Assembly: GCA_027704905.1 (NCBI GenBank)
Contig: CM051022.1
Span: forward strand, 10,091,602-10,155,601
Origin: Muraenolepis orangiensis
Lineage: Eukaryota; Chordata; Actinopteri; Gadiformes; Muraenolepididae
Direction of reading: 5' to 3'
DNA length: 64,000 bases
In this document: positions 13,193 through 25,649 of the stretch, piece by piece
Layout: each line of letters starts with the position of its first letter
Numbering within the stretch: position 1 is the first letter of the stretch
Translations under genes and position numbers: made by a program
Notes under the pieces: generated by a model
What the model saw: the letters and a program-made list of their open reading frames with translations, nothing else
Told to the model about the DNA's origin: nothing
The model's database searches: none

Positions 13193-15911
13193 ATAACGTT
13201 AATGCACATGCTGGCAAATGTAGCATCATCTAACTGAAATAAGTGAAGTGAATTTTTGAACCAAAATAAAATACTGAAACTGAAATAAAGGACTGAAAAG
13301 TAAAGTAAACATGCATTGTTTTCTTAAATCCATTCCAGTATTTTAAAACTACATGACTAAACCAAAAAAATCAAATGATGCATTTTACATTTTGGATTAT
13401 TCCTCATTACGGTTTTAATTTCAAACCATACGCACACAGCATATACGAGACTCTTGTGACTCGGGAAAGCAAGCAAGCAAGCTTGTGAGTGAGTGAGTGA
13501 GTGAGTGAGTGAGTGAGTGAGTGAGTGAGTGAGTGAGCGTTACCCGAGGAGTGGATGGCCTTGCTCCTCTTCTGCATCACCTCCATCAGGGCGCCTACGA
13601 TGCCCACTGAGGGAGCGGGCTCGGAGCCCTCTTCCCTCTGCAGCGACACAAGAGCAACCACGTCAAAAAGGGTCAAACCACAGCAGTCCAACCCCAGCTC
13701 CCAATCAGAAACAAGAGGCCACAGCGGACACAATTACAATAGAAACAGAATTTTGCACTGATGGCTGAACGCAGTAGCCTCGACCCCATTCAATAAAATC
13801 ATTTATCGAAGTTACGATGCGACACAGGGGTTGGTGGGGTGGAGGGGGAGGGGCCGAGCCGTGGTGGGGGGGCGGGGGTGGAGGCTATGAATACCACCAT
13901 CTTAGATGATGTGGATTAATAATGCTAAATCAATCCGCCCCGTGAGGGGGGAGGAGGCGGGGCTGGAAAGGTAACACAAAGAGTGAGTAACTCTAAACAA
14001 AAATGCAGGCGTGAGAATTCAGAAGCTAGTTGACACTTTCGTGAAGAGCAACAAGAGCAACCACATCAAAGGTCGGGGCGGCCTTGGAAATTACTTGTAA
14101 AATACTAAAAAGATGCTAAAAGCCACATGCATTGAAACCTACAATTCCACCGAGGAGGACCTGAGGATACAACCACAGCGGTCAGATCGCATCTGATAGA
14201 CCAGGCAAAGAAAACCCTTCTCTCAAAGGTTGAAGTTGACGAACCCACGACGTATAAAAGACTGTCAAAATCAATCAAATTGCGAATATACACAAAACCC
14301 AAAGGGTACCTGTATAATATAAACGTTTTACACAACCAAGTAGAAATAGAGGAAGATCTCATCTACATACAACGCGGATACAGACAATTTAAGAGTTAAC
14401 ACTTTTGCACAAAGCACCCCAGTCTGCCTGTATGTGTCCGTCTGTGTGTGGATCTTGGCTGGACCGTAAAAAGCCGAAGACGTTCCGCTGCTCACCTCGT
14501 CTCCTCGGCTCGTTCTTCACCGCCTCCACGCCGCACTTCTTCCTCTCGATGACCTTGGACGTCTCCTTGTCCTTCAGCTGGGCCTCCGAGAAGCCGCACA
14601 TGTCAAACAGGTGCTTCAGCTCGGGGTCCTGGTTCTTCAGCTGGGGGTCGGGAGGAAATTATATTCTTATACGTCTTTAAGTTTAGTTTAGTAGTTTAGT
14701 TTCTGATGTTTGATGGCCACCCAACAGTACAGATATAGATTTGGAACATACAGGATTGAAATAAGGTATTTTAGGGTTTGACTTTTGAAATTACGTGACA
14801 AAATTGGCACAATTCTGAACCAATTCCCTGAGCATAAATAAATAAATACTTAAATAGTCAACATAGCCGCCAGTGTACTCCGATGGCACAGACACACAAA
14901 AAGACATTTGCATTATTATTCCCATTAACACAAGTATTATGAGTAATCCAGATGCCTGGTTATAATGCATTCAAATCCCCCGCCACCCACACCCCAGAAC
15001 ATGCATTCACATCTCCTCCTACGGTATATAACACAGTATAATACAGTGTAAATGTGTCCACTGCCATGATGAATAGCGCCAGCTTAAGTCACGCCATGCG
15101 GTGCAGCATGCTAGCTTTACATAAGACTCATCGTGCGACAGGGCGAAGCATAACTTGTACAAGGACTTGGCACGGCCATTCGAGGGTTCATCAATTCATT
15201 ATTTCCTCTTATACCTCATAGATTCATCACGCATTTAGCGATCCATTGACAGTCAAGTTTATTAATCGATTCATTCCTTCATTAGGCCAATCCATTCTCA
15301 TATTCTTCCATCTATCCATCCATGCATACAGCCATCCACTCTCATTCATTGGATCATAAATGCGTCTAACCATCCATTTAATCCATCCAATTATTTGCCA
15401 TCCATCCATCCATCCATCCTCATGCTTCATCCTAAAAAGCCAGACTCGTACTTAAAAACATGGCTTTGACTAAACCATGAAATGTATTAATCCTGTCTGC
15501 CAACCTGACGCCACACTTCTTTAATCTGTCGTAATTACTTTTATTTTTTTGCTGTGCCCAGAGTTTGTGGATTATGCGGAAAATATGAAAATATTCACCC
15601 CACAACATGTTCCTTTACAAACTGTGCCAAGAGCTTTGTCCCATCGTTTTCCACCCTGACTCAACTTCAAGAGAGAAAATGGATGCAAAAACGTGCAAAA
15701 GTTGACTTACATCAAATCCCGTGTTGTGCCTAAAGGGAGGTAGAGGGGAGAGTGTAAGTCAATACAGGGGAGAGAGAGACAGAGAGAGGGTGTAAGACAA
15801 TACATAGAGAGACACGGAGACAGGGTGTAAGACAATACAGAGAGACACACAAAGCAAAGGTGTAAGACAATCGAGAGTGAGACTAAAAGAGAGAAAGGGT
15901 ATAAGACAATA
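13193..15911 (-). pseudogene. WASL exon array, unit 4
   Basis: A simple unit of 2,719 bp, nearly identical to unit 3 in exons and introns. Gene order: shortened B 15711-15729; C 14496-14640; D' near 13933-13961; E 13544-13637. The (GTGA)n run in the intron after E is longer (about 14 repeats at 13482-13539). Like unit 5 and 6 it has an A in place of G in the exon E codon giving a Ser/Val change at the APS(A/V)G stretch. Near-identity of introns and exons points to recent amplification or conversion and not to selection on the coding part. Confidence 0.85.
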
Positions 15912-18650
15912 ATAACGTTAATGCACATGCTGGCTGGCAAATGTAGCATCAGCTAACTGAAATAAGTGAAGTGAATTTTTGAACCAAAATAAAATACTGA
16001 AACTGAAATAAAGGACTGAAAAGTAAAGTAAACATGCATTGTTTTCTTAAATCCATTCCAGTATTTTAAAACTACATGACTAAACCAAAAAAATCAAATG
16101 ATGCATTTTACATTTTGGATTATTCCTCATTACGGTTTTAATTTCAAACCATACGCACACAGCATATACGAGACTCTTGTGACTCGGGAAAGCAAGCAAG
16201 CAAGCTTGTGAGTGAGTGAGTGAGTGAGTGAGTGAGTGAGTGAGTGAGTGAGTGAGTGAGTGAGTGAGTGAGTGAGCGTTACCCGAGGAGTGGATGGCCT
16301 TGCTCCTCTTCTGCATCACCTCCATCAGGGCGCCTACGATGCCCACTGAGGGAGCGGGCTCGGAGCCCTCTTCCCTCTGCAGCGACACAAGAGCAACCAC
16401 GTCAAAAAGGGTCAAACCACAGCAGTCCAACCCCAGCTCCCAATCAGAAACAAGAGGCCACAGCGGACACAATTACAATAGAAACAGAATTTTGCACTGA
16501 TGGCTGAACGCAGTAGCCTCGACCCCATTCAATAAAATCATTTATCGAAGTTACGATGCGACACAGGGGTTGGTGGGGTGGAGGGGGAGGGGCCGAGCCG
16601 TGGTGGGGGGGCGGGGGTGGAGGCTATGAATACCACCATCTTAGATGATGTGGATTAATAATGCTAAATCAATCCGCCCCGTGAGGGGGGAGGAGGCGGG
16701 GCTGGAAAGGTAACACAAAGAGTGAGTAACTCTAAACAAAAATGCAGGCGTGAGAATTCAGAAGCTAGTTGACACTTTCGTGAAGAGCAACAAGAGCAAC
16801 CACATCAAAGGTCGGGGCGGCCTTGGAAATTACTTGTAAAATACAAAAAAGATGCTAAAAGCCACATGCATTGAAACCTACAATTCCACCGAGGAGGACC
16901 TGAGGATACAACCACAGCGGTCAGATCGCATCTGATAGACCAGGCAAAGAAAACCCTTCTCTCAAAGGTTGAAGTTGACGAACCCACGACGTATAAAAGA
17001 CTGTCAAAATCAATCAAATTGCGAATATACACAAAACCCAAAGGGTACCTGTATAATATAAACGTTTTACACAACCAAGTAGAAATAGAGGAAGATCTCA
17101 TCTACATACAACGCGGATACAGACAATTTAAGAGTTAACACTTTTGCACAAAGCACCCCAGTCTGCCTGTATGTGTCCATCTGTGTGTGGATCTTGGCTG
17201 GACCGTAAAAAGCCGAAGACGTTCCGCTGCTCACCTCGTCTCCTCGGCTCGTTCTTCACCGCCTCCACGCCGCACTTCTTCCTCTCGATGACCTTGGACG
17301 TCTCCTTGTCCTTCAGCTGGGCCTCCGAGAAGCCGCACATGTCAAACAGGTGCTTCAGCTCGGGGTCCTGGTTCTTCAGCTGGGGGTCGGGAGGAAATTA
17401 TATTCTTATACGTCTTTAAGTTTAGTTTAGTAGTTTAGTTTCTGATGTTTGATGGCCACCCAACAGTACAGATATAGATTTGGAACATACAGGATTGAAA
17501 TAAGGTATTTTAGGGTTTGACTTTTGAAATTACGTGACAAAATTGGCACAATTCTGAACCAATTCCCTGAGCATAAATAAATAAATACTTAAATAGTCAA
17601 CATAGCCGCCAGTGTACTCCGATGGCACAGACACACAAAAAGACATTTGCATTATTATTCCCATTAACACAAGTATTATGAGTAATCCAGATGCCTGGTT
17701 ATAATGCATTCAAATCCCCCGCCACCCACACCCCAGAACATGCATTCACATCTCCTCCTACGGTATATAACACAGTATAATACAGTGTAAATGTGTCCAC
17801 TGCCATGATGAATAGCGCCAGCTTAAGTCACGCCATGCGGTGCAGCATGCTAGCTTTACATAAGACTCATCGTGCGACAGGGCGAAGCATAACTTGTACA
17901 AGGACTTGGCACGGCCATTCGAGGGTTCATCAATTCATTATTTCCTCTTATACCTCATAGATTCATCACGCATTTAGCGATCCATTGACAGTCAAGTTTA
18001 TTAATCGATTCATTCCTTCATTAGGCCAATCCATTCTCATATTCTTCCATCTATCCATCCATGCATACAGCCATCCACTCTCATTCATTGGATCATAAAT
18101 GCGTCTAACCATCCATTTAATCCATCCAATTATTTGCCATCCATCCATCCATCCATCCTCATGCTTCATCCTAAAAAGCCAGACTCGTACTTAAAAACAT
18201 GGCTTTGACTAAACCATGAAATGTATTAATCCTGTCTGCCAACCTGACGCCACACTTCTTTAATCTGTCGTAATTACTTTTATTTTTTTGCTGTGCCCAG
18301 AGTTTGTGGATTATGCGGAAAATATGAAAATATTCACCCCACAACATGTTCCTTTACAAACTGTGCCAAGAGCTTTGTCCCATCGTTTTCCACCCTGACT
18401 CAACTTCAAGAGAGAAAATGGATGCAAAAACGTGCAAAAGTTGACTTACATCAAATCCCGTGTTGTGCCTAAAGGGAGGTAGAGGGGAGAGTGTAAGTCA
18501 ATACAGGGGAGAGAGAGACAGAGAGAGGGTGTAAGACAATACATAGAGAGACACGGAGACAGGGTGTAAGACAATACAGAGAGACACACAAAGCAAAGGT
18601 GTAAGACAATCGAGAGTGAGACAAAAAGAGAGAAAGGGTATAAGACAATA
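15912..18650 (-). pseudogene. WASL exon array, unit 5
   Basis: A simple unit of 2,739 bp. Gene order: shortened B 18450-18468; C 17235-17379; D' near 16672-16700; E 16283-16376. It has the longest (GTGA)n run of the array (about 17 repeats, 16207-16276), which accounts for most of its extra length over unit 4. The same early stop in D' is present. Confidence 0.85.
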
Positions 18651-21600
18651 ATAACGTTAATGCACATGCTGGCTGGCAAATGTAGCATCAGCTAACTGAA
18701 ATAAGTGAAGTGAATTTTTGAACCAAAATAAAATACTGAAACTGAAATAAAGGACTGAAAAGTAAAGTAAACATGCATTGTTTTCTTAAATCCATTCCAG
18801 TATTTTAAAACTACATGACTAAGGCGGCAGTCTAGCTCAGGAGGTAGAGCGGTCGCCTCACAACCGGAAGGTTGCTGGTTCGATCCCCGGCTCCTCCTAG
18901 CAAAAACTGTCGAGGTGTCCTTGAGGAAGACCCTAACCCTAACTGCTCCCCGGGCGCTGTATGAATAGCTGCCCACTGCTCCTAATACTAGGATGGGTTA
19001 AAAGCAGAGAACACGTTTCACTGTATGTCTTCATGTATGTGACCAATAAAGAGGATTCAATCCTCACGATGTTTTTAAACCAAAAAAATCAAATGATGCA
19101 TTTTACATTTTGGATTATTCCTCATTACGGTTTTAATTGCAAACCATACGCACACAGCATATACGAGACTCTTGTGACTCGGGAAAGCAAGCAAGCAAGC
19201 TTGTGAGTGAGTGAGTGAGTGAGTGAGTGAGCGTTACCCGAGGAGTGGATGGCCTTGCTCCTCTTCTGCATCACCTCCATCAGGGCGCCTACGATGCCCA
19301 CTGAGGGAGCGGGCTCGGAGCCCTCTTCCCTCTGCAGCGACACAAGAGCAACCACGTCAAAAAGGGTCAAACCACAGCAGTCCAACCCCAGCTCCCAATC
19401 AGAAACAAGAGGCCACAGCGGACACAATTACAATAGAAACAGAATTTTGCACTGATGGCTGAACGCAGTAGCCTCGACCCCATTCAATAAAATCATTTAT
19501 CGAAGTTACGATGCGACACAGGGGTTGGTGGGGTGGAGGGGGAGGGGCCGAGCCGTGGTGGGGGGGCGGGGGTGGAGGCTATGAATACCACCATCTTAGA
19601 TGATGTGGATTAATAATGCTAAATCAATCCGCCCCGTGAGGGGGGAGGAGGCGGGGCTGGAAAGGTAACACAAAGAGTGAGTAACTCTAAACAAAAATGC
19701 AGGCGTGAGAATTCAGAAGCTAGTTGACACTTTCGTGAAGAGCAACAAGAGCAACCACATCAAAGGTCGGGGCGGCCTTGGAAATTACTTGTAAAATACT
19801 AAAAAGATGCTAAAAGCCACATGCATTGAAACCTACAATTCCACCGAGGAGGACCTGAGGATACAACCACAGCGGTCAGATCGCATCTGATAGACCAGGC
19901 AAAGAAAACCCTTCTCTCAAAGGTTGAAGTTGACGAACCCACGACGTATAAAAGACTGTCAAAATCAATCAAATTGCGAATATACACAAAACCCAAAGGG
20001 TACCTGTATAATATAAACGTTTTACACAACCAAGTAGAAATAGAGGAAGATCTCATCTACATACAACGCGGATACAGACAATTTAAGAGTTAACACTTTT
20101 GCACAAAGCACCCCAGTCTGCCTGTATGTGTCCGTCTGTGTGTGGATCTTGGCTGGACCGTAAAAAGCCGAAGACGTTCCGCTGCTCACCTCGTCTCCTC
20201 GGCTCGTTCTTCACCGCCTCCACGCCGCACTTCTTCCTCTCGATGACCTTGGACGTCTCCTTGTCCTTCAGCTGGGCCTCCGAGATGCCGCACATGTCAA
20301 ACAGGTGCTTCAGCTCGGGGTCCTGGTTCTTCAGCTGGGGGTCGGGAGGAAATTATATTCTTATACGTCTTTAAGTTTAGTTTAGTAGTTTAGTTTCTGA
20401 TGTTTGATGGCCACCCAACAGTACAGATATAGATTTGGAACATACAGGATTGAAATAAGGTATTTTAGGGTTTGACTTTTGAAATTACGTGACAAAATTG
20501 GCACAATTCTGAACCAATTCCCTGAGCATAAATAAATAAATACTTAAATAGTCAACATAGCCGCCAGTGTACTCCGATGGCACAGACACTCAAAAAGACA
20601 TTTGCATTATTATTCCCATTAACACAAGTATTATGAGTAATCCAGATGCCTGGTTATAATGCATTCAAATCCCCCGCCACCCACACCCCAGAACATGTAT
20701 TCACATCTCCTCCTACGGTATATAACACAGTATAATACAGTGTAAATGTGTCCACTGCCATGATGAATAGCGCCAGCTTAAGTCACGCCATGCGGTGCAG
20801 CATGCTAGCTTTACATAAGACTCATCGTGCGACAGGGCGAAGCATAACTTGTACAAGGACTTGGCACGGCCATTCGAGGGTTCATCAATTCATTATTTCC
20901 TCTTATACCTCATAGATTCATCACGCATTTAGCGATCCATTGACAGTCAAGTTTATTAATCGATTCAATCCATTCTCATATTCTTCCATCTATCCATCCA
21001 TGCATACAGCCATCCACTCTCATTCATTGGATCATAAATGCGTCTAACCATCCATTTAATCCATCCAATTATTTGCCATCCATCCATCCTCATGCTTCAT
21101 CCTAAAAAGCCAGACTCGTACTTAAAAACATGGCTTTGACTAAACCATGAAATGTATTAATCCTGTCTGCCAACCTGACGCCACACTTCTTTAATCGGTC
21201 GTAATTACTTTTATTTTTTTGCTGTGCCCAGAGTTTGTGGATTATGCGGAAAATATGAAAAATTCACCCCACAACATGTTCCTTTACAAACTGTGCCAAG
21301 AGGTTTGTCCCATCGTTTTCCACCCTGACTCAACTTCAAGAGAGAAAATGGATGCAAAAACGTGCAAAAGTTGACTTACATCAAATCCCGTGTTGGGATC
21401 CCATCCCACGTGTCCAATGTGCCTAAAGGGAGGTAGAGGGGAGAGTGTAAGTCAATACAGGAGAGAGAGAGACAGAGAGAGGGTGTAAGACAATACATAG
21501 AGAGACACGGAGAAAGGGTATAAGACAATACAGAGAGAGACACACACAGACACAGAGACAGAGAGAGAAAGGGTATAAGACAATACAGAGAGAGACACAC

Positions 21601-24324
21601 ACATATAGACACACAGAGACAGAGAGAGAAAGGGTATAAGACAATACGGAGAGAGACACACACAGAGAGACAGAGACAGAGCGTGTGTGTGTAAGACAAT
21701 ATAGAGAAAGGGAGAGAGGGCTTAAACGGGAGACACGTTGATCAAATGCCACATTAATATTGAATTAGTTACAAAAACGGACCATCGGGTCCATATAAGT
21801 GAACAATGTGCCGTCAACAAAGAGAGTGTGCGTTCGATCGAGGGGCCACACAAAGCATTTAAACTCCAAACTAGTCTCCAGTCTGTCCAGTGATGGACAG
21901 CTGCAGATGGAAGACAGAAGCACTACTCCAGCTCAGCCCGTGTTTTGTTCTGCGCATCTGAATCCAACAGATATGAACGCCACTGATCCCATTTCCATGA
22001 TCTACATGATTATACGGGCCAATGCTATGAATACCACCGTCTTAGATGATGTGGATTAATAATGCCAAATCAAAACCAGTGTCCATTAGAACGCATGATG
22101 GGAGAAAGGGATGGGGGTGGGCCTCGAGCTGACGGACAAGTCAAATGGTGTTTGGATTGGTCCATCATGAACTATTGACACACGTCGACAGAATTGAGAC
22201 AATCCAGTGACAATTGCTAAAATATATCATTATTTGGAGGTTTTATCATCGCCATCATTTTCTGATGCAGGTGACTTGTACGTGCGCTTACACAACTATG
22301 AAATAGCCTGGTGTGTCCATCGATTGCATGGAATGCCCAAACTAAATTAAAGTACTAATTCAGTAGACGTCACCCGGAACAAGGCGCCTCTACTCACTGG
22401 AAGTTGCTGGGAGTGCCGATGTTGGCCTTGGTCACCTTCTTCTCCTTCTTGGGCAGGGAGGAGTGCATGTTGTTGTTCATCTGAGAGTTGTTGTGGTAGC
22501 GGTGTCCCTGGGCGTTTTGAATCTCCGGGTTCTTGATGTCGTCATAGATTCATCACGCATTTAGCGATCCATTGACAGTCAAGTTTATTAATCGATTCAT
22601 TCCTTCATTAGGCCAATCCATTCTCATATTCTTCCATCTATCCATCCATGCATACAGCCATCCATTCTCATTCATTGGATCATAAATGCGTCTAACCATC
22701 CATTTAATCCATCCAATTATTTGCCATCCATCCATCCATCCTCATGCTTCATCCTAAAAAGCCAGACTCGTACTTAAAAACATGGCTTTGACTAAACCAT
22801 GAAATGTATTAATCCTGTCTGCCAACCTGACGCCACACTTCTTTAATCTGTCGTAATTACTTTTATTTTTTTGCTGTGCCCAGAGTTTGTGGATTATGCG
22901 GAAAATATGAAAATATTCACCCCACAACATGTTCCTTTACAAACTGTGCCAAGAGCTTTGTCCCATCGTTTTCCACCCTGACTCAACTTCAAGAGAGAAA
23001 ATGGATGCAAAAACGTGCAAAAGTTGACTTACATCAAATCCCGTGTTGTGCCTAAAGGGAGGTAGAGGGGAGAGTGTAAGTCAATACAGGGGAGAGAGAG
23101 ACAGAGAGAGGGTGTAAGACAATACATAGAGAGACACGGAGACAGGGTGTAAGACAATACAGAGAGACACACACAAAGCGAAGGTGTAAGACAATCGAGA
23201 GTGAGACAAAAAGAGAGAAAGGGTATAAGACAATACAGAGAGAGACACACACAGACACAGAGACAGAGAGAGAAAGGGTATAAGACAATACAGAGAGAGA
23301 CACACACATATAGACACACAGAGACAGAGAGAGAAAGGGTATAAGACAATACAGAGAGAGACACACACAGGTAGACACACAGACAGAGAGAGAAAGGGTA
23401 TAAGACAATACGGAGAGAGACACACACAGAGAGACAGAGACCGAGCATGTGTGTGTAAGACAATATAGAGAAAGGGAGAGAGGGCTTAAACGGGAGACAC
23501 GTTGATCAAATGCCACATTAATATTGAATTAGTTACAAAAACGGACCATCGGGTCCATATAAGTGAACAATGTGCCGTCAACAAAGAGAGTGTGCGTTCG
23601 ATCGAGGGGCCACACAAAGCATTTAAACTCCAAACTAGTCTCCAGTCTGTCCAGTGATGGACAGCTGCAGATGGAAGACAGAAGCACTACTCCAGCTCAG
23701 CCCGTGTTTTGTTCTGCGCATCTGAATCCAACAGATATGAACGCCACTGATCCCATTTCCATGATCTACATGATTATACGGGCCAATGCTATGAATACCA
23801 CCGTCTTAGATGATGTGGATTAATAATGCCAAATCAAAACCAGTGTCCATTAGAACGCATGATGGGAGAAAGGGATGGGGGTGGGCCTCGAGCTGACGGA
23901 CAAGTCAAATGGTGTTTGGATTGGTCCATCATGAACTATTGACACACGTCGACAGAATTGAGACAATCCAGTGACAATTGCTAAAATATATAATTATTTG
24001 GAGGTTTTATCATCGCCATCATTTTCTGATGCAGATGACTTGTACGTGCGCTTACACAACTATGAAATAGCCTGGTGTGTCCATCGATTGCATGGAATGC
24101 CCAAACTAAATTAAAGTACTAATTCAGTAGACGTCACCCGGAACAAGGCGCCTCTACTCACTGGAAGTTGCTGGGAGTGCCGATGTCGGCCTTGGTCACC
24201 TTCTTCTCCTTCTTGGGCAGGGAGGAGTGCATGTTGTTGTTCATCTGAGAGTTGTTGTGGTAGCGGTGTCCCTGGGCGTTTAGAATCTCCGGGTTCTTGA
24301 TGTCCACGGTGGCCATGGGCAACG
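18651..24324 (-). pseudogene. WASL exon array, unit 6 (proximal, contains both full and truncated exon A)
   Basis: Gene order on the minus strand: exon A 24162-24324; shortened B 23033-23051; truncated A 22398-22540; full-length B 21380-21422; C 20190-20334; D' near 19628-19656; E 19238-19331. Exon A at 24162 has both splice sites and an open frame but lacks the 24 nt coding for KGGKKKRL and has a Gln-to-Leu change. Exon B at 21380 is the only intact B in the left contig. The second exon A is fused at 22540 to intron B-C sequence with no acceptor. A SINE sits in the intron after E. Confidence 0.85.
18824..19079 (+). mobile_element. tRNA-derived SINE
   Basis: The head shows RNA polymerase III promoter elements: box A tagctcaggaggtagagc near 18831 and box B ggttcgatcc near 18877. 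A tRNA-like first 75 bases is followed by a body with ccctaaccctaactgctccc and a tail with gaccaataaagagg, typical of fish tRNA-SINEs of the V-SINE type. It interrupts sequence that is continuous in the other units (…tgactaa | accaaaa…), so it inserted after or during array formation and marks unit 6 only. A clear target duplication is not evident. Confidence 0.8.
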
Positions 24325-24602
24325 CTTGGCCTTTAGTAGTAGAAGAAGAAGTAGCGGAAGAGACAAGAGGACGTTAGGATAAGGGGCTTTGCTTTCGATG
24401 TTACAAAAGGACCCCTTTCACGTAGCTTCACTACTTTAGTCTACTACCCCTGTCCTGGTACATAGAAGAAGCAGACCCGTGATAAGTGTAAGGAGTGCCA
24501 GCTGTGTTTTACCCTACGACCTAGTGTAGCTTTACCTTTAGACTTGTCTGATTAAACAATTTCCAATCCAATAAAAACAAGAATGATAAATCATTAGTCA
24601 AA
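24325..24602 (-). pseudogene. WASL intron upstream of exon A (left copy)
   Basis: This matches, in reverse, 42916-43216 and 58452-58728, including the TTC/TAG-rich tract before the exon A acceptor and the ggtaaagctacactagg segment. It ends at the 5' LTR of the retroelement. No coding sequence is seen. Confidence 0.8.
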
Positions 24603-24988
24603 TGTTACGTGTGGGTGTGTTGTATCCTGATCAGGTGTTCCCCAGTGTGATGGGTGATGTCTGGTTGTAGTCCCCTGTCTTGGTCTCGTAGTTCTTTGTC
24701 GTTTCCCTCCCAGGTGTATCCATTTGTAATCAGCCCAGGTGTTTCTTGTTCTCATCATCCCCTTGTGAATATCCCCTTCTGTTCTCCCCTGTGTGGGTGG
24801 CTGATCCTGTCTGTACAGTCCTGTGGTTTGTTTGTCATTATTTTTATGTTATCCCTTCACCTTCAACCATGGTAATGGTTGAAGGGTGAAGGTTGAATAT
24901 GGTAATAACACATATTTTTGTTACGTTTCATATTATGTTTCATTGACAAGACAACGAGCACTTTACAGTAGTCAATGGTAACGTAATA
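24603..24988 (+). repeat. 5' LTR of left Gmr1-like element
   Basis: The segment from about 24612 is repeated at 32933-33292 (3' LTR), at 39486-39860 (reverse) and at both ends of the right element. It begins TGTTACGT and ends ACGTAATA, which are imperfect inverted termini. It contains an inverted tract around 24850-24900 (caaccatggtaatggttgaa). Confidence 0.8.
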
Positions 24989-25002
24989 TGGGGGCTCGTG
25001 CC
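24989..25002 (+). promoter_or_regulatory. Primer-binding site candidate
   Basis: TGGGGGCTCGTGCC lies directly after the LTR end. Its first eleven bases equal the start of the well-known tRNA-Pro primer site of many retroelements. A second copy is at 27689 because of the internal duplication. Confidence 0.6.
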
Positions 25003-25649
25003 AAACAAATTTGAATTACTTGGTTAAACAGAGCGTAATCCACATTTTTAAATACGGTTGACAGTTTGTGTGTGCAGCCCATGTTTTAGACCCTTCTTGT
25101 TAAAAAGGTAGTCTCCAATACGGAGTGTTTCCAGCCAGCTAGGGCAGCTGGGCTACTTTTGTGTAGACCCTTCCTTCGCCTGGTAGGCACACCAGATGCT
25201 GGTCGGGGTGTTAGGAGACCCTGTCAGGAGCCATCTCCTAGGCCGGTGTGTGTCAGCAGGTAGTTATATAGGGGTACATAGTGTGGGATGGAAACATTAA
25301 AGGGATGGGCTATAGGTTTGTAGTGAAACACACAGTATCTGTTGATCTTTGCGAGTATTTTGAAATGTGGATGCTTAAGAATGTTGTACCAATTTCTTTG
25401 TTACTTGGTGAGTGTGCAATTGTAGTTGTATAGTGAGTAATGTTGATTGGGTGTTCCACTAAGGACCCTAAACATTACAGTAGTGAAACGGTGGCCAGAG
25501 TTGTTAAAGGCAGGCTGTGCAGACGGTTATGGTGAAGCCCATTGTTATATATATTTTATTTTTGTCCCATGTTGGGTAAGTTTATCATAATTTGTTAATT
25601 TGTTTCTCTTTCCTTATTGTCCGAGTTGTGCAACTACACTAGAACAATA
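25003..25649 (+). other. Retroelement leader between primer site and gag
   Basis: An untranslated leader of about 650 bases, repeated at 27703-28349 and reversed at 57393-58040. No ORF of note and no feature recognised. Confidence 0.6.

Noticed and set aside
18828..18900. Possible tRNA gene
   Set aside because: The tRNA-like head continues into a SINE body and tail; it is a SINE promoter and not a functional tRNA gene.
3921..24324. CRISPR-like or satellite array
   Set aside because: Repeat units are about 2.7 kb and contain spliced-gene exons; no short repeat-spacer structure is seen.
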